Assembly: GCF_900114925.1 (NCBI RefSeq)
Contig: NZ_FOUR01000004.1
Coordinates: 1-64,000, forward strand
Direction: 5' to 3'
Origin: Marinobacter pelagius
GTDB lineage: Bacteria; Pseudomonadota; Gammaproteobacteria; Pseudomonadales; Oleiphilaceae
DNA length: 64,000 bases
Part shown: positions 32,554 to 39,966 of the stretch, one piece after another
Layout: every line of letters starts with the position of its first letter
How positions within the stretch are numbered: position 1 is the first letter of the stretch
The notes under the pieces: model-generated
Seen by the model: only the letters and a program-made list of their open reading frames with translations
Databases searched by the model: none
What the model was told of the DNA's origin: nothing
Translations under genes and position numbers: made by a program

Positions 32554-33213
32554 ATGCTCAATATGGATTTCAGTGAAAAGGTGGTTATCCGTACCGCAGA
32601 GATGGACTGGGTACCCAGCCCTGCCGGTGGCGTGATGCGGAAGCCACTGGCCCGGGAAGAAGCCGAACGGGGTCACGCAACCAGTTTGGTGCGCTACGAG
32701 CCAGGTGCTTCCTTCAAGCGCCATGAGCATCCGCTGGGCGAGGAAATTCTGGTACTCGAAGGCGTGTTCTCCGACGAGACCGGCGACTACCCCGCCGGCA
32801 CCTACCTGCGCAACCCGCCCGGCAGCGGCCACGCACCCTTCAGCAAGGAAGGATGTACCCTGCTGGTGAAACTGCACCAGTTCGACGAGAGAGACACGGA
32901 GACCGTCCGGGTGGACACCCGCACGGCCGAGTGGCTACCGGGGATTGGCGGGCTTCAGGTAATGCCCCTGCACGATTTCGAGCACGAGCATGTGGCACTG
33001 GTGAAGTGGCCGGCCAACGAGGTATTCCAGCCCCACCGACACTTCGGTGGCGAGGAGATCTTCGTGCTTGCCGGCGAGTTCTGCGACGAACATGGCCGCT
33101 ATCCTGCCGGCACCTGGATTCGCAGCCCGCACATGAGCCAGCATCACCCGTTCGTGGAGCAGGAAACTATTATCTGGGTCAAGACCGGCCACCTTCCCCT
33201 GGCAGCGCGGTAG
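32554..33213 (+). CDS. Double-cupin protein, ChrR-like
   Basis: Two consecutive ChrR-type cupin domains in 219 residues. Domain 1 (~40-110) has FKRHEHPLGEEILVLEG and then YPAGTYLRNPPGSGH. Domain 2 (~135-215) has FQPHRHFGGEEIFVLAG and then YPAGTWIRSPHMSQH. Both keep the His-x-His...Glu metal ligands, so each can bind a metal ion. The ATG at 32554 follows GAGAGG; the open frame extends upstream without family similarity. ChrR cupins are known as anti-sigma factor parts, but no zinc-binding anti-sigma domain or ECF sigma factor gene is present. A stand-alone metalloenzyme or stress sensor is more likely. Confidence 0.82.
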   Translation: MLNMDFSEKVVIRTAEMDWVPSPAGGVMRKPLAREEAERGHATSLVRYEPGASFKRHEHPLGEEILVLEGVFSDETGDYPAGTYLRNPPGSGHAPFSKEGCTLLVKLHQFDERDTETVRVDTRTAEWLPGIGGLQVMPLHDFEHEHVALVKWPANEVFQPHRHFGGEEIFVLAGEFCDEHGRYPAGTWIRSPHMSQHHPFVEQETIIWVKTGHLPLAAR

Positions 33214-33237
33214 AAAGAAAAAAGGCCCCGAAGGGCC
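33214..33237 (-). terminator. Rho-independent terminator
   Basis: On the minus strand GGCCC-TTCG-GGGCC is followed by TTTTTTCTTTC, a standard tetraloop terminator. It lies 14 bases after the stop of the 33251-33622 gene and one base from the cupin gene's stop. Confidence 0.85.
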
Positions 33238-33250
33238 AAGAGAGTGCGCA

Positions 33251-33622
33251 TCAGGATGACATTGCTGAGGACTGCCAACCGACGCTGCTGAAAAGGTCGT
33301 TGCTTGCGCCATCGCCTGCGGGCGTATAGCGAAAATCGTTTTCTCCGACCGGCAGGGCGAACACGTGGTAAGCCTCCGGTCCGAACGGGTCCAGTGCGGT
33401 ACCGAGATAGTCGAAGCGATCCGGTACCGGCTCACCGGAAAGGGCCACCCGGAACTGACGCTCGACTGTCGGGGTGCCAACATTCAGCGGCTGTTCCACC
33501 CAGAGGTACACTGCCTTGTGCGGGACGATGTATTCGCAGCGCACTACCCGGTAGCCCTCTTTCAGGTTCAGGGTTGTCGGCTCTTTACCGGCCTCAACGC
33601 GGAATTTGTGAATCGTTTTCAT
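33251..33622 (-). CDS. Small conserved protein (DUF7352-like)
   Basis: Protein of 123 residues with no signal or membrane segment. The opening MKTIHKFRVEAG, followed by a beta-rich body with AVYLWVEQP and a downstream FDYLGTALDPFGPEAYHVF, resembles small bacterial and phage proteins that begin K-T-I-x-K and are grouped as DUF7352. The match is by pattern only. A sensible guess is a beta-barrel or sandwich domain. Function unknown. It is monocistronic with its own terminator. Confidence 0.6.
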   Translation of the reverse strand: MKTIHKFRVEAGKEPTTLNLKEGYRVVRCEYIVPHKAVYLWVEQPLNVGTPTVERQFRVALSGEPVPDRFDYLGTALDPFGPEAYHVFALPVGENDFRYTPAGDGASNDLFSSVGWQSSAMSS

Positions 33623-33726
33623 GGCTGTTTCCTCCGAGTTGCCACTTCACGATTCCTATGTTGCTCCGAACACTACTTCGAGAAAATAAGCTTTTTTGAT
33701 CTTTTAACATCGAAATACTCGATGCA

Positions 33727-34644
33727 TTACCTGTCCAGATCCGTACTCAGCGCGTTGAAATTAACCGGGTCCATGCAGATTGCCCTTACACCCTCGTGGG
33801 CGAGTTTACGGCCGCGGGTGATGGCAAACAGTTCGTCTTGCACTTCATCAATACGGGCGATGTGCTCCACCTCGTACTGCCGGCAGACTTCCCGCCGTAT
33901 CACCGTGGGCGCGGCAAAGACCCCATAACCCTGGCGTCCGAAAACCTTGATCAGGGCGCTGTCATCAACCCGGGCCATCAGCCTCATGCGCACGCCCTGC
34001 AGTGACAGCCAGTTCATCAGGCGCTCGAAATACGGCGCATCGGTGGCATTGGCCAGCAAGGGCTGGCCATTCAGGGAATCGGGGAAGCCCTCTTTCAGGT
34101 TGGCAGCCAGTGCCGGCGCAGCAAACAGGCTGATACTGGAGCCGGCAACCGGGTGAACCGTGAAAGGACCATGCTCATCCAGCCCCGGCATCCGGTCCGC
34201 CAACACGACATCCAGTTCCTTTCGCTTGAGGCTCAGCACGAGATCCTCGGTTCTGCCAGTCCGGCATTCCAGCTGCACCGGTCGTTTGAGCACCATGGCC
34301 GGCTGCAACAGGTAATAGGCGATGAGCTTGTGGATCGAGGCGGATATACCAGCCGCCAGGGTCAGCGGTCTGTCAGCGGGAGCAAGTTGCAGGGTATCGG
34401 TCAGCTCCCCGGTCAGGGCAAATATGTCGTCTGCGTAGCCGAGGATCATCCGGCCGAGATCGGTCAGCGCCAGCTTTCGCCGTTCCCGGAGGAAAAGCCT
34501 GCCGCCGACAGCCGATTCGAAGGTAGCCAGCTGGCCGCTCAGGGTTTGCGGTGCCAGATCAAGTAACTCGCTGGCCCGGGCGATCGAGCCTTCCCGGCTG
34601 ATCACCCAGAAATAATACAGATGCCGGAGGTTGAGCTGTTCCAT
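33727..34644 (-). CDS. nhaR: LysR-family regulator, NhaR-like
   Basis: Transcription factor of 305 residues. The N-terminal winged helix reads LNLRHLYYFWVISREGSIARASELLDLAPQTLSGQL, very close in style to E. coli NhaR (NYNHLYYFW...), and RKLALTDLGRMILGYADDIF follows. The rest is a periplasmic-binding-like effector domain. NhaR activates the Na+/H+ antiporter gene nhaA in response to sodium and acts on other envelope genes. No nhaA is in the window, so the assignment rests on sequence alone. It follows the flavin reductase gene by 22 bases, and the two may be co-transcribed. Confidence 0.75.
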   Translation of the reverse strand: MEQLNLRHLYYFWVISREGSIARASELLDLAPQTLSGQLATFESAVGGRLFLRERRKLALTDLGRMILGYADDIFALTGELTDTLQLAPADRPLTLAAGISASIHKLIAYYLLQPAMVLKRPVQLECRTGRTEDLVLSLKRKELDVVLADRMPGLDEHGPFTVHPVAGSSISLFAAPALAANLKEGFPDSLNGQPLLANATDAPYFERLMNWLSLQGVRMRLMARVDDSALIKVFGRQGYGVFAAPTVIRREVCRQYEVEHIARIDEVQDELFAITRGRKLAHEGVRAICMDPVNFNALSTDLDR

Positions 34645-34666
34645 GGTTTCTGACCTCCTGCGGGAG

Positions 34667-35284
34667 TCACGCCGGCCGGGGTACCTTCAGGATCTCACCG
34701 AAGGTGACGTATTCGCTGCCTCCGAGTCGCCCCAGGGGATCAATGGCAGAACCGTCGAAACGCAGTCGCTCCTTGTCATCCCGGGTAATGGCCTCGTCCG
34801 CCACATGGATGGCGTTGATCCTGCCAAAAATCAGGGACTGGGGCGCTGTACCGATCTCCTTGATGTCGTAGAGCTCACAGGCCAGTGCCACCCGACAGTC
34901 TTTCAGACGCGGCAGAGGAGAGCCATCAAACTCCGTCAGTTCAAGGTCCACATTCTTCAGCTCGGATTCACCATGCGGCAATGTCCGTGAGGTTTCGGTC
35001 ATGGCTTCCGCCAGCTCCCGATGGGCAATATGAACCACAAAATGCCGGTTGGTTTCGATGTTCACCCGGGTGTCCTTGAAAGAACCGTCCGTGGGTTTCT
35101 TGCCTACGGAGAACATCAGCAATGGCGGATTGCTGGTGATCGGTGTGAAGAACGAGAACGGTGCCAGGTTGTAATCGCCGTCCGGATTCTCGCTGAGCAC
35201 CCAGGCGACCGGCCGGGGAATGATGGTCTGGGTGAGGATGTGATAGACCTCTTTCGGGTCCATGCCATCAAAATCAATCTGCAT
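34667..35284 (-). CDS. Flavin reductase-like domain protein
   Basis: FMN-binding split-barrel protein of the flavin reductase family, 205 residues. The diagnostic stretch is IPRPVAWVLSENPDGDYNLAPFSFFTPITSNPPLLMF, with VHIAHRELAEAM in the middle. Such proteins either supply reduced flavin to a monooxygenase or act as oxidases on their own. The ATG at 35284 has a perfect AGGAGG upstream. The open frame continues into the MFS gene but that part is not used. It overlaps the MFS gene end by 11 bases. Confidence 0.85.
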   Translation of the reverse strand: MQIDFDGMDPKEVYHILTQTIIPRPVAWVLSENPDGDYNLAPFSFFTPITSNPPLLMFSVGKKPTDGSFKDTRVNIETNRHFVVHIAHRELAEAMTETSRTLPHGESELKNVDLELTEFDGSPLPRLKDCRVALACELYDIKEIGTAPQSLIFGRINAIHVADEAITRDDKERLRFDGSAIDPLGRLGGSEYVTFGEILKVPRPA

Positions 35285-36479
35285 CTGCGCCTCCTGTCTG
35301 CAGCTTCCGGGTTGCTCTGGAACGAGCCAGCCATAGCATAACGAGAATGCCCTGAAGTACCAGGAAAGGTACGGAGACCATAACCAGACCGGACCACCCG
35401 ACCCAGGCAAAAACCGCCCCGGCGGACAGCGACGCGGTGGCCTGGGAGCCAAACACAAGGATGTCATTCAGCCCCTGCACCCGGAAACGCTCGGAATCCT
35501 GGTAGCCCTGAGGCAGCAAAGCGGTTCCACCCACAAACAGAAAGTTCCAGCCAACACCCAGCAACAGGAGCGCCCACAGGTAGTGGTGGAAGCTGATGCC
35601 GGCTGCCGCAAGCAGCACGCACGCGAGATAGGCCAGCAGCCCGCCGACCATCATCAGGGGAATGCCCACTACCCGGGTCAGCCAGCCGCTGATCAGGGAT
35701 GGCAGGTACATGGCCATGATGTGGAGCTGGATAACCGTCTTGGCATCGTCGAGGCTGTGACCGGCCATTTCGGTCATGCTGAGCGGGGTCGCGGTCATGA
35801 TGAAGGCCATCACCGCGTAGCCGATGGCGGCGGCACCGATCGCGGCCAGTACCAGGGGATTGACCAGGATGTCCCGCAGTGGCCGGCCGCCGCCAACATG
35901 GTCCTCCCGGACCAGCTCGCCTTTCGACCGATAGCCGGCGAAAAGTGTCACCAGGGCCACGGCCTGCACCGCCAACAGTCCAAGCCAGCTATCCATATAC
36001 GGATAGGCCTCATCGGGCCCCGCACCAAGCGTGGCAATCTCGGGCCCCAACCAGGCTGCACCGAGTCCGCCCAGAAGCACTCTGGCTGCGGCCGAGGCTG
36101 CAAGTTCCGGTCCGACCGATTCCATCGCGGCAAACCGGTACTGGTGCACCACCGCAAGACCACTACCGCCCACGATGGCAGCCACACAAAGCAGCGGGAA
36201 GGAGCCCTGCCAGGAGGCCAGTGCACCCAAACCGCCAGCCAGGATTCCCATGGTGGCACCCAGCAGCATGACCGGTTTGCGCCCTATCCGCTCCATCAGC
36301 CAGGTAGCCGGCTTGACCGAAAGCACGGTCCCGACCACCACGAGCCCTACGGGAAGCGTGGCCCACTCCGCAGACGGTGCCAGGGCCCTGCCCTGGATGC
36401 TGCCGATGACGATGATGAACGGCGCGGTACACATGGCCAGCGCTTGCGCAGCCACCAGCACCCAGACATTCAGAGGCAT
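35274..36479 (-). CDS. MFS transporter
   Basis: Major facilitator superfamily membrane protein of 401 residues with twelve hydrophobic segments. The inter-helix 2-3 loop motif is TWLMERIGRKPVMLLGATMG, matching the MFS signature, and a central cytoplasmic loop lies near residues 185-205. No subfamily is clear. It starts three bases after the CheR stop and overlaps the flavin reductase gene, so cheR, MFS and flavin reductase may be one transcript. The substrate is unknown. Confidence 0.85.
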   Translation of the reverse strand: MPLNVWVLVAAQALAMCTAPFIIVIGSIQGRALAPSAEWATLPVGLVVVGTVLSVKPATWLMERIGRKPVMLLGATMGILAGGLGALASWQGSFPLLCVAAIVGGSGLAVVHQYRFAAMESVGPELAASAAARVLLGGLGAAWLGPEIATLGAGPDEAYPYMDSWLGLLAVQAVALVTLFAGYRSKGELVREDHVGGGRPLRDILVNPLVLAAIGAAAIGYAVMAFIMTATPLSMTEMAGHSLDDAKTVIQLHIMAMYLPSLISGWLTRVVGIPLMMVGGLLAYLACVLLAAAGISFHHYLWALLLLGVGWNFLFVGGTALLPQGYQDSERFRVQGLNDILVFGSQATASLSAGAVFAWVGWSGLVMVSVPFLVLQGILVMLWLARSRATRKLQTGGADAD

Positions 36480-36482
36480 GGA

Positions 36483-37307
36483 TTATTTTTTCCTGTAGGC
36501 AGTGCCGTTGTGGCACTCAATGGGTTCGTAAAGGTCGGGCACATCGCCAGCCAGCTCGGAGGATCCGGCGATCAGGTACCCGCCCGGATTGAGGGCGGCA
36601 TGGAACCGGGCCAATATGGCCTTTCTCTTTTCTGCCGAGTAATAAACCAGGGCATTCTGGCAGACCACCACGTCGAACTTGCCCGGCAAAGTGCGTTGAA
36701 GCAGGTTCAGCTCACGGAACTCGACCAGGGCACGGATGTCGGGGCTGACTTGCCAGCCACCCTTCTCGACGGACCGGAAAAAGCGCTGCTTGCGCCCGGA
36801 AGTAACGCTTGTTTCGTCGGGACCGAGTTCGTAGTGAGCCCGCCGGGCCACTTCCAGGGCGCTCCGGGACGTATCCGTCGCCAACACCCGGGCCTCGCCC
36901 AGGCTACCTGGGTTCTGCTCCCGGAACTCGCTTGTGGCCATGGCCAGAGAATATGGCTCCTGCCCCGTGGAACAGGCCGCTGACCAGATAGCCACCCGTT
37001 TGCCGGAGTTGCGCCCGGCAAGGTCGGGTAACACGTGATCGCACAGCATTGTAAATACCGACGCGTCGCCGAACCACCGGCTTTCGCTCATGGTGATAGC
37101 ATCAATGACAGCTTCCTTCAGGCCGGACCGTCCCGGTCTGTCCAGCCCTTCCAGTAGATCCTCGATGGAGGTCAACTGATGATTATCCAGTACCGGCCGC
37201 AGGCGCCGCCGGGCCAGCTCCTGAGCGCTGTCCCTCAGCAGGATCCCGCAGGCGTCCCGAAGATAGGCCTGCAAGGCCTGATAGTCGCTTGTCTTTATCG
37301 TTTCCAT
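36483..37307 (-). CDS. cheR: CheR-type chemotaxis protein methyltransferase
   Basis: S-adenosylmethionine-dependent methyltransferase that modifies glutamates of chemoreceptors. Residues ~1-75 are the helical N-terminal domain. The catalytic domain follows: ITMSESRWFGD (the family usually has TTNLTxFFR), then VAIWSAACSTGQEPYSLAM for SAM binding, ATDTSRSAL, and FDVVVCQNALVYY. At 274 residues it matches the usual length. No other chemotaxis gene is nearby. Confidence 0.9.
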   Translation of the reverse strand: METIKTSDYQALQAYLRDACGILLRDSAQELARRRLRPVLDNHQLTSIEDLLEGLDRPGRSGLKEAVIDAITMSESRWFGDASVFTMLCDHVLPDLAGRNSGKRVAIWSAACSTGQEPYSLAMATSEFREQNPGSLGEARVLATDTSRSALEVARRAHYELGPDETSVTSGRKQRFFRSVEKGGWQVSPDIRALVEFRELNLLQRTLPGKFDVVVCQNALVYYSAEKRKAILARFHAALNPGGYLIAGSSELAGDVPDLYEPIECHNGTAYRKK

Positions 37308-37463
37308 TGACTCATTATTATATTCGCGTAATTAACGTGGCATTTTACCACCTTCGGCTGGCCGTTGTGTGGGATCAATCTGCTAACATCCTGCTTCGCC
37401 CGGCTGGTCCCGCTGATTTACCCTGGTCGGAACTTTGCCTACAACATCGAGAGTGTCCCGGAT

Positions 37464-38081
37464 ATGACCCAATACATGCCTTTTTCCCGCCAACTGGTTT
37501 CCCCGCTGCTGGCCGCGCTGGCTGCTTTTTGCCTGGTCTCCGCACCGGCACAGGCCCAATCGGGAGACGAGGATGCGACAATGCCGGAAGTCCGGTTTGA
37601 AACAAGCCAGGGTGACTTCGTGCTCGAACTTCGCCCCGATGTGGCTCCCGAAACCGTAGAGAACTTCCTTCAATACACCCGGGACGGATTCTATGAGGGT
37701 ACGGTGTTTCACCGTGTTATTGCCGGCTTCATGATCCAGGGCGGCGGATTCACGGCTGAGCTGTCCCGGAAGCCCACCCGGGATCCGATCGTCAACGAAG
37801 CCAGCAAGGACCTTCCCAACCAGCGGGGCACCATCGCCATGGCCCGCACCAACAATCCGGATTCGGCAACTTCCCAGTTTTTCATCAACGTGGTCGACAA
37901 TGACGCTCTCAATGCCGGCGTCCGTGGCGCAGGCTACGCCGTGTTTGGCGAGGTTACCGAAGGCATGGATGTGGTTGATACCATCGCCGGTGTCGAAACC
38001 GGCTACGCCCGCGGCATGAGGGACGTGCCGGTGGAGCCGGTCATCATCGAGAAGGTTTCGGTGGTCAGCAACGACGAGTAG
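37464..38081 (+). CDS. ppiA: Periplasmic peptidyl-prolyl cis-trans isomerase (cyclophilin)
   Basis: Exported cyclophilin-type prolyl isomerase of 205 residues. From the ATG at 37464 the protein starts with a signal peptide (hydrophobic core SPLLAALAAFCLVSAPAQAQ). The mature domain has FYEGTVFHRVIAGFMIQGGGF with the catalytic Arg, then MARTNNPDSATSQFFINV and YAVFGEV. The open frame extends to 37365 without similarity. It is followed immediately by mnmC (three bases), although a functional link is not known. Confidence 0.92.
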   Translation: MTQYMPFSRQLVSPLLAALAAFCLVSAPAQAQSGDEDATMPEVRFETSQGDFVLELRPDVAPETVENFLQYTRDGFYEGTVFHRVIAGFMIQGGGFTAELSRKPTRDPIVNEASKDLPNQRGTIAMARTNNPDSATSQFFINVVDNDALNAGVRGAGYAVFGEVTEGMDVVDTIAGVETGYARGMRDVPVEPVIIEKVSVVSNDE

Positions 38082-38084
38082 AAC

Positions 38085-39962
38085 ATGACTGACAGCACTA
38101 TACGCTCGCCTGCCATCGAACCCGCCGACATTGTCTGGCGGGAGGGAATGCCGGAATCGGCCCGGTTCGGGGATGTCTATTTCTCCCGCGACAATGGGCT
38201 GGAAGAAACCCGATACGTCTTCCTGAACCACAACCACCTGCCCGACCGCTTCCGGAACTTGTCTGATCGGGATTCCTTCGTGATCGCGGAGACCGGCTTT
38301 GGCACCGGTCTCAATTTTCTTGCTTCGTGGCAGGCCTGGCAGCAACACCGGCCGGGTAACGGTTCCGTACTGCATTTCATCTCCGCCGAGCGCTACCCGC
38401 TCACACGGGACGATCTCAAGCGCGCCCTGGATCTCTGGCCGGAACTGGCTCCGCTCGCGGAGGAACTTCTCGCCCATTACCCGCCCCTGGTCCGGGGTAC
38501 ACACCGCCTGGTACTGGATGAAGGCCGGGTACGCCTGACCCTGTACTTTGGCGATGTACTGGAGGCCTGGGGGGCCCTGTCATTCTCTGCCGATGCCTGG
38601 TTCCTCGACGGTTTCGCCCCGGCCCTGAATCCCGACATGTGGCTGGACCAGGCCATGGCCCTGATCCGCGAGCACAGCAAACCGGGCACCACCCTGGCCA
38701 CCTTCACCGCCGTGGGCAGAATACGCCGGGCGCTCGAGGACGAAGGGTTCGAGATGCGCAAAACCCCGGGCTACGGACGCAAGCGGGACATGATTGCCGG
38801 GGTGCTGACCGGCAGCACTTCCACTAACTCGTCAACGCCTTCCGGCACCGTGGCCATCATTGGTGCGGGCATCGCTGGCACCCTGCTGGCCCGGAACCTG
38901 GCCAGTCGTGGGGTGGCCGTCACTCTGATTGATGCAGAAGAGAACGCCGGTGCAGCGGCCTCCGGGAATCTTCAGGGCGCGATGTATGTAAAACTCGGGG
39001 TCGAATTCAACATCCAGACAGAACTCGCCCTCTCCGCCCTGACCTTCAGCCAGCGCGCCTATGAACCATACCGGGGTGCTTTCTGGCACCCGACCGGCCT
39101 GCTACAGCTGGCCTGGAATCCCCAGGAACAGGACCGGCAGGCCCGTTTCCTGGAGCGCAACCAGTATCCCGAAGAGCTTCTGTACCCTGTGGATGCGGCC
39201 ACCGCCTCCGAACTTACCGGCACGCCCGTCGCCAACGGTGGGCTCTGGTTCCCCAATAATGGCTGGCTGTCACCCGGCAGCCTGTGCCGGGAGTTGGCCC
39301 GTCACGCGCTTATCGATTGCCGGTTCGGCACACGAGTGGATCGGCTGATGCCCTGTAACGGCAAATGGCACCTTTCCAGCCGTGATGGGTCGGACATTAT
39401 CGCGGACAGTGTGGTGATTGCGGCAGGCCACAAAACGGCGGAACTGATTCCGCTCAAGGGTGAATATCGGTTCAAGGCGATCCGGGGCCAGGTAACCCAC
39501 CTCCCCGAGGAGGCCATCCGGGCACCGAAGGCGGTTATCTGTGGCCAGAAATACCTTAATCCATGCCAGGACGGCTTGGCCGTGACCGGGGCCACCTTTG
39601 ACCTGCACAGCGCCGATCCCTTGGTCACCCGCGAGGCAAACAACGAGAATCTCGAGCAGCTCGGTGCCATGTTGCCCGGGTTATTTCCAGAGGAAGAAAT
39701 CAGCGGGGACGTCGAGGGCCGGGTCGGGTTCCGCTGCACCACCCACGATTATCAGCCGGTGGCCGGAGTGATGGCAGACTGCAACGGGCAATCCCTTGAA
39801 GGCGTCTATCTTCTCACCGGCCTGGGGAGCAAGGGCCTCACCTACGCGCCGTTACTGGCGGAATACGTGGCGGACCAGCTTACCGGGCAACCGGCCTGCC
39901 TGCCCGCGACGCTCGCGCACAGCGTCCGGCCGGACCGGATGTGCCGGCGCCGGGCCGGCTGA
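38085..39962 (+). CDS. mnmC: Bifunctional tRNA-modifying enzyme MnmC
   Basis: Catalyses the last two steps of 5-methylaminomethyl-2-thiouridine at the wobble base of several tRNAs. The N-terminal methyltransferase part (~1-245) has ETGFGTGLNF at 69-78 for SAM binding and FLDGFAPALNPDMW. The C-terminal FAD oxidoreductase part has the Rossmann motif VAIIGAGIAGTLLARNLASRG near 260 and VGFRCTTHDYQPVAG near the end. The 625 residues match full-length two-domain MnmC. Confidence 0.95.
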   Translation: MTDSTIRSPAIEPADIVWREGMPESARFGDVYFSRDNGLEETRYVFLNHNHLPDRFRNLSDRDSFVIAETGFGTGLNFLASWQAWQQHRPGNGSVLHFISAERYPLTRDDLKRALDLWPELAPLAEELLAHYPPLVRGTHRLVLDEGRVRLTLYFGDVLEAWGALSFSADAWFLDGFAPALNPDMWLDQAMALIREHSKPGTTLATFTAVGRIRRALEDEGFEMRKTPGYGRKRDMIAGVLTGSTSTNSSTPSGTVAIIGAGIAGTLLARNLASRGVAVTLIDAEENAGAAASGNLQGAMYVKLGVEFNIQTELALSALTFSQRAYEPYRGAFWHPTGLLQLAWNPQEQDRQARFLERNQYPEELLYPVDAATASELTGTPVANGGLWFPNNGWLSPGSLCRELARHALIDCRFGTRVDRLMPCNGKWHLSSRDGSDIIADSVVIAAGHKTAELIPLKGEYRFKAIRGQVTHLPEEAIRAPKAVICGQKYLNPCQDGLAVTGATFDLHSADPLVTREANNENLEQLGAMLPGLFPEEEISGDVEGRVGFRCTTHDYQPVAGVMADCNGQSLEGVYLLTGLGSKGLTYAPLLAEYVADQLTGQPACLPATLAHSVRPDRMCRRRAG

Positions 39963-39966
39963 GGCC

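Noticed and set aside
32554..33213. Anti-sigma factor ChrR
   Set aside because: Only cupin domains are present; the N-terminal zinc-binding anti-sigma helices and a neighbouring ECF sigma factor are missing.
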